From the NCBI GenBank assembly GCA_003021175.1, contig PXQV01000012.1, forward strand, positions 281,021 to 345,020: a DNA stretch of 64,000 nt, given 5' to 3'. The notes beneath the pieces were generated by a model. The model saw only the letters and a list, made by a program, of their open reading frames with translations. It ran no database searches and was not told the DNA's origin. The DNA comes from Halobacteriales archaeon QH_7_66_36. Its GTDB lineage: Archaea > Halobacteriota > Halobacteria > Halobacteriales > Haloarculaceae. Positions 1 to 9,846 of this stretch are shown here, piece by piece. Each line of letters opens with the position of its first letter. The stretch's first letter is position 1. The translations under genes and the position numbers were made by a program.

Positions 1-516
1 AACGGTCGCACGATACTGAACCAGTGGGACCAAGGCGGCTACGGCGGCCAGTGGGTCGCCGCGGAGGCCATCCTCTCGCCACAGCTGCTGTCAGACCTCT
101 CGGACATCGTCGAGGGGATGTTCATCACCTCCCCGCAGACCGCAAACAGCGAGACGTTCATCGACAATATGGGCGGCGAGGAGGCGGTCACCCAGTTCGC
201 GCCCCACGCCTACGACGCGACCTACCTGGAGGGGTTCGCCATCCAGCGGGCCGGCGAGGCCAGCGGGACCGCCATCGCGGAGAACATCCGGAGCGTCTCG
301 CAGGGTGACGGCACGACGGTCGGTGTCGGCGAGTTCCAGGCCGGCAAGGAGGCGCTGGCCAACGGCGAGTCGATCAACTACGAAGGGGCTTCCGGGTCGG
401 TCGACCTGAACGAGAACCTCGAACCGATCGTGCCGTACCGCATCTTGCAAGCCTCCGAGGGCGAAGCCGAGGTCATCGAGGAGGTGCCCCTGAGCTACTT
501 CGAGGGTAAGATGTAG
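1..516 (+). CDS. Branched-chain amino acid ABC transporter substrate-binding protein, C-terminal part (5' truncated by window)
   Basis: Frame open from base 1 to TAG at 514-516; periplasmic-binding-protein-like C-terminus (...GKEALANGESINYEGASGSVDLNENLEP...). Lies next to the livFGMH genes. Confidence 0.8.
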   Translation, partial: NGRTILNQWDQGGYGGQWVAAEAILSPQLLSDLSDIVEGMFITSPQTANSETFIDNMGGEEAVTQFAPHAYDATYLEGFAIQRAGEASGTAIAENIRSVSQGDGTTVGVGEFQAGKEALANGESINYEGASGSVDLNENLEPIVPYRILQASEGEAEVIEEVPLSYFEGKM

Positions 517-591
517 GCAGGGCGAACCTCACGGCGGCGTGCAGCGCCGGAACGCACCGGGATTTACTTCGGGCACACGAGTACCGTCGGT

Positions 592-1794
592 ATGGGCGTC
601 GAGATCGAACCGGAGTGGCAGCCGGCGACCAAGCTGAACGTCGTCGGCGGAGCGCTCGATTTTACGTCGGTGGAGCCGCTCCCGGACGGCGTCACCCGGG
701 ACCAGATCGAGGAGATCTGCTACACGATACGGGAACTGTACGGCGAGTACGTCGACGAGCTCGTCGCCGAGACCAGCCTCTCCCGGCGGGAGGCACAGAC
801 GTGGGTGCTCCGGACGCTCGCCCACGAGGGAACCGACCGCCTCTCCTACGAGGCCGTCGGGCTGTACATCTGGGCCATCGGCCGGGCGACCGAGGGTGAC
901 CCGCTCTCTCGGACGATCGTCACGGACTACTACGAGCGGGCCGAGCGGAAGATCGAGCGCGCAGAGGCGACCCTCAAGCGGGCCGGGCCGCCGCCGTACC
1001 CCGACGACGTGTACGACGACCCCGCCGTCCTCTGGGTCGACGCGCCCGTCGCCGACCGACTCCGAGGGCGTCGCCAACCCGAGGAGACGTACAGCGACGT
1101 GATCGAGCGGCTGCTAGACGGGACGACGGCGGGGCTGTCGCTGGCCGAACTGGTCGAGAGCTACCGGTCGGAACGGGGGGCCGACTACGTCGCCGTCGAG
1201 ACGGTGTACCCGGAGTGGGACCGCGACCTCCGGCTGGTCGTCGGCGTCGACGAACCTGAGACGACCCCGGCCGCCGTCAAGGAGGCGGCAGCCCTGCAGG
1301 TCGGCGACGAGCCGCGAGCGTTCACCGTCGACGAGACGACGGACCCGACGCACGCCGACGCGCATCTCGTCGGCTTCGCCGACACCGCCGACCTGTCGGT
1401 GCCCGTCGAGGACGGCGTCGAGAGGGTTCGACGGGCGCTCGCGGGCGTCGAGCGTACGCTGCCGGAACTGGTCGACGACCTCCGATCCGCTGGCGGGACG
1501 GCGCTGGCCGTCGCCGACGAACCCGCGGGTGCCGGCGCGCACCTCTACCCGGTGTTCCTCGAGTCGGCATCCCCGGACGCGCTGGCGCATCTCGAACGGC
1601 TGGCCCTCGACGACCGGACGCTGTCCGTCGGTCGGGTGTCGCCGGTCGACGCCGAGACCTACCGGGGATTGGACCACGGAACGACGCTGCTGTGGGCGGG
1701 CGAGGAGGGCGGACTCGGTCGCCGCCCTCTCCCCGATGACCCTGTCGAGCGGCGCGAACTGTTTCCGGCGCGGGTGCTCGCGACGAGCACCTGA
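592..1794 (+). CDS. Conserved haloarchaeal hypothetical protein with a ribbon-helix-helix/antitoxin-like segment
   Basis: 400 aa ORF with acidic halophilic composition; segment VADRLRGRRQPEETYSDVIERLL resembles haloarchaeal VapB-like motifs. Confidence 0.7.
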   Translation: MGVEIEPEWQPATKLNVVGGALDFTSVEPLPDGVTRDQIEEICYTIRELYGEYVDELVAETSLSRREAQTWVLRTLAHEGTDRLSYEAVGLYIWAIGRATEGDPLSRTIVTDYYERAERKIERAEATLKRAGPPPYPDDVYDDPAVLWVDAPVADRLRGRRQPEETYSDVIERLLDGTTAGLSLAELVESYRSERGADYVAVETVYPEWDRDLRLVVGVDEPETTPAAVKEAAALQVGDEPRAFTVDETTDPTHADAHLVGFADTADLSVPVEDGVERVRRALAGVERTLPELVDDLRSAGGTALAVADEPAGAGAHLYPVFLESASPDALAHLERLALDDRTLSVGRVSPVDAETYRGLDHGTTLLWAGEEGGLGRRPLPDDPVERRELFPARVLATST

Positions 1795-1823
1795 TTTCAG
1801 TGTGTTCGGTCTGTCTTCCCTCG

Positions 1824-2531
1824 TCAGCCACCCAGATACAGCTCGCGGACCTCCTCGCTCTCCAGCAGTTCCTGACCCGTGCCCTCGTACCGGTTCTCGC
1901 CCATGTCCAGCACGTACCCCCGGTCAGAGACCGAGAGAGCCTGCTGTGCGTTCTGCTCGACCATGAGGATGGCCGTCTCCGTCTCGTCGCGGATGCCGAC
2001 CAGCTGGTCGAACATGTCGTCGACGAGGTCCGGCGCGAGACCGGCCGACGGCTCGTCGACGAGGATCAGACTGGGGTCCAACATCAGCGCCGACGAGAGC
2101 GCCAGCATCTGCTGTTGCCCGCCGGACATCGCCCCGGCCTTCTGGTGCTGGCGCTCCCGGAGGACCGGGAACCGGTCGAACGCGGCCCGGAAATCCTCCT
2201 CGCGTACGTCGGCGTCGATGTAGGCCCCCATCTCCAGGTTCTCCCTGACCGTGAGGTTCGGGAAGACGTTCTCACGTTGCGGGACGTAACAGAGCCCCTG
2301 CCCTGTCACCTCGTCTGCCCGCAGGTCGGTTACCTCTCTCTCCTCGAAGGTGACCGTCCCCGACCAGCAGTCGATGAGTCCGTAGACGGCCTTCATCAGC
2401 GTCGACTTCCCTGCGCCGTTCGGGCCGACGATGGTGACGATCTCCTCTTCGCCCACGTCGATGTCGACGCCGTGGAGTATCTCGGCGTCGCCGTAGCCGG
2501 AGACCACGTCCCGAGCTTCCAGTAGCGGCAT
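1824..2531 (-). CDS. livF: Branched-chain amino acid ABC transporter ATP-binding protein LivF
   Basis: Walker A GPNGAGKST, signature MSGGQQQML, LivF-like YVPQRENVFPNLTVRENLEMGAY. Confidence 0.9.
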   Translation of the reverse strand: MPLLEARDVVSGYGDAEILHGVDIDVGEEEIVTIVGPNGAGKSTLMKAVYGLIDCWSGTVTFEEREVTDLRADEVTGQGLCYVPQRENVFPNLTVRENLEMGAYIDADVREEDFRAAFDRFPVLRERQHQKAGAMSGGQQQMLALSSALMLDPSLILVDEPSAGLAPDLVDDMFDQLVGIRDETETAILMVEQNAQQALSVSDRGYVLDMGENRYEGTGQELLESEEVRELYLGG

Positions 2532-2532
2532 C

Positions 2533-3501
2533 TCAGTCCACCCCCAGATAGGCGTCGACGACGCGCTGGTTCTGCCTGATCTCCTCGGGCGGTCCCTGAA
2601 CGAGCTTCTTCCCCTCGTTCATCACGATGATGGTGTCGGAGAGATTCATGATGACCTCCATGTCGTGTTCGACGATACAGAACGTGTACCCCTCGTCACG
2701 GAGCGTCTCGATACGGTCCATCAGCTTCTCGGTCAGCGCCGGGTTGACGCCGGCGACCGGCTCGTCCAGCAGGACGAGCTGCGGGTCGAGCATGAGGACT
2801 CGCCCCAACTCCAAGAGCTTCCGCTGGCCGCCGGAGAGGTTGCCGGCCCGCTCGTCGGCGACGTGGTCTATCTCCAGCAGTTCCAGCATCTCGGTGGCCC
2901 GGTCGTACAGGTCGGCCTCCTCCCGAGCGACCGCGCCGCGCCGGAGCCACGCGTTCACGAGGTTCTCGCCGGACTGGGCCTGCGGCGCGAGCATCAGGTT
3001 CTCGCGGGCGGTCATGTCTCCCAGTTCGCGGGTGATCTGGAAGGTTCTGGCCAGCCCCTCGCGGGCCAGCATGAACGGGCGGCTGTTCTTGTGGCCGTCG
3101 TAGGCCTGCTTGACTGTCTCCTGTCCGACGTACAGCCCCGCGCCGAGTCCCGTCCCGACCGCGCCAACCCCGAGACTCGCCGCGGTGCCGAGTCCGGCCA
3201 GCCCGAAGGCCGCGACGCCGCCGAGGCTGCCGAACGTGAGCCCCGAGGCCCCGCCCCAGACCAGCCGCTCGTCGCTGCTGGGAGCCATCAGCGCCTGAAG
3301 CTCCCGGCCGTCGTAGCGGACGGTCCCGCTGTCTGGCTCGTAGAAGCCGCTGATGAGGTTGAACGTCGTGGTCTTGCCCGCGCCGTTCGGGCCGATGAGG
3401 CCCGTTATCGACCCCGACTCGATGTCGAAGGTCGCGCCGTCGACGGCGACGATACCGCCGAAGCTCTTCCGGAGGTCCTCGACCTCGAGGACGGCACTCA
3501 T
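2533..3501 (-). CDS. livG: Branched-chain amino acid ABC transporter ATP-binding protein LivG with about 70 aa Gly/Ala-rich insertion
   Basis: GLIGPNGAGKTTTFNLISGFYEP, GLARTFQITRELGDMTARENLM, LSGGQRKLLELGRVLM; insertion between GRELQ and REGLARTFQ. Confidence 0.9.
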   Translation of the reverse strand: MSAVLEVEDLRKSFGGIVAVDGATFDIESGSITGLIGPNGAGKTTTFNLISGFYEPDSGTVRYDGRELQALMAPSSDERLVWGGASGLTFGSLGGVAAFGLAGLGTAASLGVGAVGTGLGAGLYVGQETVKQAYDGHKNSRPFMLAREGLARTFQITRELGDMTARENLMLAPQAQSGENLVNAWLRRGAVAREEADLYDRATEMLELLEIDHVADERAGNLSGGQRKLLELGRVLMLDPQLVLLDEPVAGVNPALTEKLMDRIETLRDEGYTFCIVEHDMEVIMNLSDTIIVMNEGKKLVQGPPEEIRQNQRVVDAYLGVD

Positions 3502-5261
3502 TCCTCGTCACCCCCGTCGGCGTAGGCCGGAGTACCCTTGCCGGGCTCGGCCGCTGTCGTCTCGTCCGTGTCGATGGGGGTGCCGTAGTCGGCCCTGCCG
3601 AGGACGCCGTCCGGCAGGTAGTAGAGGACGACGAGGAAGAGCACTCCCATCGCGACCAGCCGGAACGCCAGCACGTTCACCCGCAGTGCCGGCGGGAAGA
3701 AGGAGGCCAGCTGGGTCGTCGCCTGCTGGAACGCCCAGAAGACGGCGGCCCCGAGGATGGTCCCCTTGTTGTTGCTGGCCCCGCCGATGAAGACGATGAG
3801 CAGGGCGATGAACGTCACCCGCGGGGCGAACGTGACGAACGTGAGCCCCTGCGTGTACATGGCCCACAGCGCCCCGGCGAACCCGCCCAGCGCCGAGCCG
3901 AGCACCATGCTCTGGACCTTGTAGACGAACGGGTCCTTGCCCAGCGAGCGGACCACGTCCTCGTCGTTGCGGACGGCCCGGAGCACCCGGCCGAAGGGCG
4001 ACCGAGCGGTCAGCTCCAGCAGGTAGTACGCCCCGAGCATGAACAGGAGCACGCCGGCCAGCAGGAACCGCTGGTAGTCCACCCGGACGGTCAGGCTCCC
4101 GAGACCCGTGACGAGGTAGTCGACGCCCACGTCGCCGCCGAAGGACAGCGCCCAGACCAAGTTGGCGAACAGCGTCCGGAGCGCCCCGGCGAAATCGCCG
4201 CCAGCAAGCGGGCCCACGAGCGGCAGGACGAAGTACCACACCGAGACGAACCACAGCGAGCCGGCACCGATGATCCGGAGCTTGCCGGCGGCGAACCACT
4301 CGCGGGTCCGAACCGCCCGGTAGAAGCCGCCGACGAGCGCCGTCAGGAGCGCCAGCGTTCCGGCGATCTTCACCGCGACGCTCCCGGCGTAGGGGATGGG
4401 CAGCAGCGCGACGAGGAATCCGGTCCCCAGACCGATCCCGGCGAGCCACTCCCGCCTGCCGAGCCGGTCGACGCGGGCGCTCACCACGACGAGGACGACC
4501 GCCCAGACGAACAGGGAGACGACGACGCCGGCCAGCAGGATGGCGTCCGCAAGCAGCAGAACCCCGCCCAACAGTATGCCGGCGACGATCCCGCCGACAG
4601 CGGCGACTCGGCCCCGGCCCAGATTCCCGGCCGCCGCGCCGAACGACCCCGCGAGGTACAGGGACGACGCCGGGAGGCGAGTCGCCGGGTCGCGCTCTCC
4701 GCCGAGCACGGCCAGCGCGACGGCCCAGACGACCGCCGCCGTGACGGCGAACAGCGTCGGCGTGGCCGGGACGGTCCCCCCGACGACCGGGAGGGTGAGC
4801 TCCGAGTTTAACAGTAGGGGAAAGTTCCCCTTCAGCGGCGGGCTGTACCCCCGGAGCGCGTCGGGACCGTTGGCGAACCAACTCTCGGCCTGAACGAACC
4901 GCTGGAAGATGACCGAGACGCCGAGCACCGTGATCGCGAGGTAATCCTCTCGGAGCCGGATGGTCGGGAGCGCGACCAGCCCGCCGATGATCCCCGCGAC
5001 GACCGTCGCGATGATAATCCCGACCAGCCAGTTCCCGACCACCGGCACGTCCGCCAGTCCCGCGACGTAGGCCGTGAAGTCCCCCGGGTCGTCCGGCGGG
5101 AGCACGAAGAACACCGAGATGTACGCCCCCACGAGGAAGAAGCCGACGTGGCCGAAGTCCAGCAGCCCCGTGTGGCCGTACTTCAGCGTCAGGCCGTACG
5201 ACAGGATGGCGTATATCCCCACCACCACCACGAACGAGATGGCGACGTCGGCGACTGCCAT
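3498..5261 (-). CDS. livM: Branched-chain amino acid ABC transporter permease LivM (expanded, 587 aa)
   Basis: SYGLTLKYGHTGLLDFGHVGFFLVGAY and RSPFGRVLRAVRNDEDVVRSLGKD...FIALLIVFIGGASNNKGTILGA are LivM signatures; long extra hydrophobic region between them. Confidence 0.9.
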   Translation of the reverse strand: MAVADVAISFVVVVGIYAILSYGLTLKYGHTGLLDFGHVGFFLVGAYISVFFVLPPDDPGDFTAYVAGLADVPVVGNWLVGIIIATVVAGIIGGLVALPTIRLREDYLAITVLGVSVIFQRFVQAESWFANGPDALRGYSPPLKGNFPLLLNSELTLPVVGGTVPATPTLFAVTAAVVWAVALAVLGGERDPATRLPASSLYLAGSFGAAAGNLGRGRVAAVGGIVAGILLGGVLLLADAILLAGVVVSLFVWAVVLVVVSARVDRLGRREWLAGIGLGTGFLVALLPIPYAGSVAVKIAGTLALLTALVGGFYRAVRTREWFAAGKLRIIGAGSLWFVSVWYFVLPLVGPLAGGDFAGALRTLFANLVWALSFGGDVGVDYLVTGLGSLTVRVDYQRFLLAGVLLFMLGAYYLLELTARSPFGRVLRAVRNDEDVVRSLGKDPFVYKVQSMVLGSALGGFAGALWAMYTQGLTFVTFAPRVTFIALLIVFIGGASNNKGTILGAAVFWAFQQATTQLASFFPPALRVNVLAFRLVAMGVLFLVVLYYLPDGVLGRADYGTPIDTDETTAAEPGKGTPAYADGGDEE

Positions 5262-6691
5262 CAGCTACCACCCGTGATGCCTTCGGGCTTGATCAACAGG
5301 ACGAGCAGCAGCACGACGAACGCGACCGGCACTCGGTAGGTGGCGCTCAGCCCCGGAACAGCGAAGATGGCGACCTCCATCGCGAGACCGACGACGTAGC
5401 TCCCGAGGATCGCACCGTAGACGGAGATACCCCCGAGGATGACGCCGGCGAACATCGGGAGCAGCAGGAAGAAGCCGAGGTTGATGGTGATGTTGCTGAA
5501 CAGGAACCCCAGCAACACTCCGGCCACGGCCGCGAACATCCCCGCGATGATCCAGACGACCATCATGACGCGCCGGGTGTTGATCCCCCGGATCATCGCG
5601 AGGTCGCGGTTGTCGCTGGTCGCACGCATCGCCTTCCCGAGCGTCGTCGCCCGGAGCAGATAGTGGAGCAGACCCATCATCGCCAGCGCGATGCAGACGA
5701 TACCCACCCGGAGCGGGGAGGTTCGCAGTCGCGTACTGACGAGCGGGTCCGACGGCACGCTGGCCCCGCCCGAGAGGACCGCTCCCCCGACCAAGAGGAC
5801 GGCGGCACTACCGAGCGCCGCCGCCAGCCGCGGACCGACGACGGCCGCGGAGCCCTGCCGCCGCCGGTAGCCGGCCACCGCGACCGCGCTCGCGACGGCG
5901 AGCAGCGCGACCACCTCCAGCCAGCCGTATCCCAGCGCGAGCAGTTGTGTGGTCTCCCCGCCTCGCGTTTCGAGGACGGTCGCCGTGACGCCGTTGCCGG
6001 CGATCAAGAAGTCGATGAACTTCGCGAACGTGAAGTCGACGCTCCGGCCGGCGACCGGAACCGTTGTCTCCACCTCGTAAAACCGGATGTCGCCGCCGAA
6101 CACCGTCTGGATGCTGAACCGGATGATGAACGCCATCGCCAGCGAGACGACGAGCATCATCGCAAGTTCGACACCTTTCTCGCGGAACTTCCGGTAGACG
6201 AGCGACTCCGTCAGCGGTACGACGGCCCCAAGCAGAACCACGGCGAACAGCAACGCCGCGGGATACGACGGAAGGCCGGCGACCACGAGCGCGCCGACGA
6301 GGGCGGCGACCGCCGCGTGGACGCCGAGACCGACCGTCGGTGGCGCGTCGACGCCCCACCAGCTTCCCTTGAGGGCACGGACCCCTCCGAGGTGATAGAC
6401 GGAACCCAAAACGCCGGCCGTCGACAGCAGAAAGACGATTCCGGCCCCTGCGGTTCCGACCGCACGGGGACCGGTCGCGAACGCGTCGAACAGCGGAACC
6501 GACCCGGGCTTGTTGACCAGCAGCGCCGCGTACGCGCCCAGCGTGAGGAGATCACCGTGGGCGAAGTTCGGCACCTCGGCGATGTCGTAGACGAGCGCGA
6601 GACCGATCGCGCCAAGCGAGATGATGCTCCCGGTGACCAACCCAGTCAGCATCGCGTTCGGCAAACCGATCGTCGGAGCCATGTTCGCCAC
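5261..6691 (-). CDS. livH: Branched-chain amino acid ABC transporter permease LivH (expanded, 476 aa)
   Basis: TGLVTGSIISLGAIGLALVYDIAEVPNFAHGDLLTLGAY and TTLGKAMRATSDNRDLAMIRGINTRRVMM; two extra hydrophobic segments. Confidence 0.9.
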   Translation of the reverse strand: MANMAPTIGLPNAMLTGLVTGSIISLGAIGLALVYDIAEVPNFAHGDLLTLGAYAALLVNKPGSVPLFDAFATGPRAVGTAGAGIVFLLSTAGVLGSVYHLGGVRALKGSWWGVDAPPTVGLGVHAAVAALVGALVVAGLPSYPAALLFAVVLLGAVVPLTESLVYRKFREKGVELAMMLVVSLAMAFIIRFSIQTVFGGDIRFYEVETTVPVAGRSVDFTFAKFIDFLIAGNGVTATVLETRGGETTQLLALGYGWLEVVALLAVASAVAVAGYRRRQGSAAVVGPRLAAALGSAAVLLVGGAVLSGGASVPSDPLVSTRLRTSPLRVGIVCIALAMMGLLHYLLRATTLGKAMRATSDNRDLAMIRGINTRRVMMVVWIIAGMFAAVAGVLLGFLFSNITINLGFFLLLPMFAGVILGGISVYGAILGSYVVGLAMEVAIFAVPGLSATYRVPVAFVVLLLVLLIKPEGITGGS

Positions 6692-6790
6692 GTGTTACCC
6701 CCGCACGCATATTGTTTTCTTCACCTCACCAAGCTGACCGGAAAACGACGCGACCTGTAGATACTCGGGCAGAAACGCGACTGGAGGGGG

Positions 6791-7645
6791 CTACTCCAGC
6801 CGACCGCGCCGCCACGCCTCGGTGTCGGGCGTCTGATTGAACGTGTACACGTGGAGGCCACGGATGTCGTACGCCGGGTCGTTGACGTGCGATGCGAGGC
6901 CGTCGACCAGCTCGTCCGGCTCGTAGTTGCCCCGGGAGCCGACGAGCTGTTTGACGAAGCCGAGCACGCCGGTCGTCTTCTTCAGGAACTTCACCGAGTC
7001 GCCGACGCCCACTTTCTGTGAGATGCTCATCAACCGCTTGTAGTTCATGACGCCCGGGATGCCGACCTCGACGGGGAGGTCGACGCCATGATCGCGAACC
7101 TCCTCGATCCACTCGATGACTGCGTCCGGGTCGTAACAGATCTGCGTGACGATGTACGTCGCGTAGGGGGCCTTCTGTGCCATCGCTTCGGCCAGCGTGT
7201 CGTCGTCGAGGAACTCGTGGCCCTCCGGGTAGCCGGTGATGCCGACCTCCTCGAACTCGTACGGCATCTCGTCGAGCGCGACCAACAGATCGTGCGCGGA
7301 GTCGAACGCACCGGCCGGCTCCTCGCGGTCACCGCCGGGCACGAAGATATCGGTCACGCCGGCGTCGGTCAGTCGACGGGCGATCTCCCGCAGTTGGTCG
7401 CGGTCCTCGACGTATCGCGCCGCGACGTGCGGGACGACATCGTAGCCCGCGGCGGCCGCCTCCTCCGTGCGGTCGACCGTCGTCTCGATACCTAACTGCG
7501 GCGAGGTCGTGATCGCGATCGTCGCGTCGTCCGGCAGGTGTGTGATCTCCTCCTCGAAGCTCTCGAAGGGCATCAGCTCGAAGCGGACGCTCGTGAGCAG
7601 CTCCTCCACCCCCGTCTTGTCGACGGATCGTGTGCGTAGGGCCAT
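6791..7645 (-). CDS. metF: Methylenetetrahydrofolate reductase family protein
   Basis: Vitamin-B12-independent/MTHFR TIM-barrel features: VRFELMPF, ITTSPQLGIETTVDRTEEA, FVPGGDREEPAG, QICYDPDAVIEWI, GLHVYTFNQ. Confidence 0.85.
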   Translation of the reverse strand: MALRTRSVDKTGVEELLTSVRFELMPFESFEEEITHLPDDATIAITTSPQLGIETTVDRTEEAAAAGYDVVPHVAARYVEDRDQLREIARRLTDAGVTDIFVPGGDREEPAGAFDSAHDLLVALDEMPYEFEEVGITGYPEGHEFLDDDTLAEAMAQKAPYATYIVTQICYDPDAVIEWIEEVRDHGVDLPVEVGIPGVMNYKRLMSISQKVGVGDSVKFLKKTTGVLGFVKQLVGSRGNYEPDELVDGLASHVNDPAYDIRGLHVYTFNQTPDTEAWRRGRLE

Positions 7646-7717
7646 CGGTTGTCGTCTAATGTCGCTACGGGGTCTTTGATGTAAGGGTTGGCAGTCGAAC
7701 CCGTTTAAGTAGCGGCG

Positions 7718-8722
7718 TCAGGCCGTTCCGTGCCTGCGGATGTGCCGGACGACTTCGTCGCGCACGGGGCCGCGATGGTCGTCGGCTACCCGGCGCGTGA
7801 CCTGATCGAGCAGGCCGAGCCGACGCAGTAGCTCGCGCGTCTTCCCGTGGCCGAGACCGAGGTCGCGGTCGACCTCGTACACCGTCGCGGCCTCGACGAC
7901 CGCGTCGACGAGGTCGGCGACGCCGACGTCGTCGGGGAGACCGATGCCGTCCGCGACGAGCTGTTCGTCCGCCGGCACGCTGGTCGACGGGTCGGTCGCG
8001 GCGTCCTCGTCTGTCTCCGCTGTCTGTGGGCCGCCGCCTTCGACGCCCTCGGTGTCACGCTCTGCCGAGTCCGACTCGTAGTTGTCCGGCGTGTGGACGC
8101 CCGCGTCGACCATGTACCGGCGGACCGTCTCGGCGACGACGTCCATCTCGATCAGTCGGCTCATCTCCTCGAACGTCTCACAGGCGTCGTACAGCGCCTG
8201 CAGATACGCCGTGTCCTCGTACGGCGGCACCGACTCGTCTCTGACGGCATCGAGTTCCGATCGTGCGGTCGCCGCTGTGGCGGTTCCGTCGTCGGCCGCA
8301 GGGTCGGCAGCCACCGCGGGCGCGTCCCCAGCGGTCGTCTCCGTCACAGCGGGGTCCGGGGCAGTCTCGTCGGCGTCGCTTCGCTCCGGGTCGAGCGTGA
8401 ACTCGTGTGTACAGCGGAGCGCTCCCTCGTCGGTCACGGCGACGGTTTCCGTTCCGCCGGGCGTGATCGGCACCGTCGACGGAAGCAGCGTTTCGAGGGA
8501 AGGCGCTCGAAACTGTACACACAGTTCCCCGTCTTCGGTCACCGTCGCCGACTCGGGCGTGAAGACGTCGTGCGTGCCAGCCTCCAGCGCGTGGTCGACG
8601 ACGAGTCGAACGGTCACGTCTGTATCCCCCATGGCCGCCTCGACGGACTGCACGGACCCGCCGTGTGACTCACACGTATCCACGACGTCGGACAGGACGT
8701 CGAACGCGGGTCGGTGAACCAT
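7718..8722 (-). CDS. Predicted DNA-binding haloarchaeal protein with two helix-turn-helix-like segments
   Basis: ORF track gives 7718..8758; MVHRPAFDVL at 8722 is an alternative start. C-terminal half has HTH-like LYDACETFEEMSRLIEMDVVAETVRRYM and DRDLGLGHGKTRELLRRLG. Confidence 0.65.
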   Translation of the reverse strand: MVHRPAFDVLSDVVDTCESHGGSVQSVEAAMGDTDVTVRLVVDHALEAGTHDVFTPESATVTEDGELCVQFRAPSLETLLPSTVPITPGGTETVAVTDEGALRCTHEFTLDPERSDADETAPDPAVTETTAGDAPAVAADPAADDGTATAATARSELDAVRDESVPPYEDTAYLQALYDACETFEEMSRLIEMDVVAETVRRYMVDAGVHTPDNYESDSAERDTEGVEGGGPQTAETDEDAATDPSTSVPADEQLVADGIGLPDDVGVADLVDAVVEAATVYEVDRDLGLGHGKTRELLRRLGLLDQVTRRVADDHRGPVRDEVVRHIRRHGTA

Positions 8723-8827
8723 GTATCTACTCGACAATGACATGTTATGGACTATCACAGTATGTGCGGAATACGCAACCCTTTCAAGAGGCCCGAACGG
8801 GTTCGCCCGGCTTGAACGACGTAACGC

Positions 8828-9775
8828 TCAGCTTGGCGCACCGAGCGCGACCAGTCGCTCACCCGCCACGACCGTGCCGCGCGCGAGCGAGTAGACGACA
8901 CCTCCGTCCGCGACAGTCGGCGTCGCGAGCGACTCGAACCCGGCCGGGTTGTACACCGTCCCCAGCGGCTCGCCGGCCGACAACCGCTCGCCGACCGCGA
9001 CGCCGTCGGCCGGTTCGAACAGTCCCGACTCGGTCGCACGCACCGACGCGGGTTCGTCGTGGAGCGGCGTCTGCTCGACTGTCGGGACCGTGCCGGCCAA
9101 CAGGTCGAGCGCCTGAAGCACCCGCTCGACGCCGTCCGCCCCCGTCTCGGCGGCCGGACGCGAGACGGTCCGGCTGTTCGCCAACTCCGCGGTGATGGCC
9201 GGGATGCCCGCCCGCGCGGCCGTGATCCGAAACTTCCCGGCCGACGAGTCGGCGTCGTCGGGGGCGGCCAGCCGGTACGGCGTCCCGAACGCCTCGGCGA
9301 GTCTCCGGGCCGTCTCGTCGTCCGCACCGTGGCGGACGTGCGGGAGCATGTCCGGGGTGCCGGCGTGGAGGTCCACGACGGCGTCCGGGTCCGCGTCTTC
9401 GATGAGTCCCCACAACCGCGCGACGAACCGTTCGCCCAGACTGCCCGACTCCTCACCCGGCCACCTCCGATTCATGTTCGGGGCCCGAGCGTCGTAGGCG
9501 GCCGGCGTGAGATACGACCGGGCGTCGAAGGCCAGCGGGTTCGCCACCGGGACGACGACCACCTCGCCGGCGAGCCGCGCGTCACAGAGCCGCCCGTGGA
9601 GCCGGCGGAGCGCGGCTGGCCCGTTGAGTTCGATGCCGTGCTGGGCGGCCTGCACGTAAACCCTCGGGCCGCTCCCGCCGACGTATCGGTGAACGGTGAC
9701 CTCGATCTCTCGGCTGGACGGGAGTCGCCCGAGTTGACGAGTCGTCGTCCGGTGGGTGACGGGGGTCCGGTCCAT
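8828..9775 (-). CDS. Succinylglutamate desuccinylase/aspartoacylase family zinc carboxypeptidase-like protein
   Basis: VYVQAAQHGIELNGPAALRRL, VPVANPLAF, MNRRWPGEE, DLHAGTPDMLPHVR match the AstE/AspA family. Confidence 0.85.
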   Translation of the reverse strand: MDRTPVTHRTTTRQLGRLPSSREIEVTVHRYVGGSGPRVYVQAAQHGIELNGPAALRRLHGRLCDARLAGEVVVVPVANPLAFDARSYLTPAAYDARAPNMNRRWPGEESGSLGERFVARLWGLIEDADPDAVVDLHAGTPDMLPHVRHGADDETARRLAEAFGTPYRLAAPDDADSSAGKFRITAARAGIPAITAELANSRTVSRPAAETGADGVERVLQALDLLAGTVPTVEQTPLHDEPASVRATESGLFEPADGVAVGERLSAGEPLGTVYNPAGFESLATPTVADGGVVYSLARGTVVAGERLVALGAPS

Positions 9776-9846
9776 ACACGGTCAGGGAGTGCCGGACGCA
9801 AAAAGCCGCGGCGAACGACCAAGTCACCCGGCGTCGAAGCCGAGGC

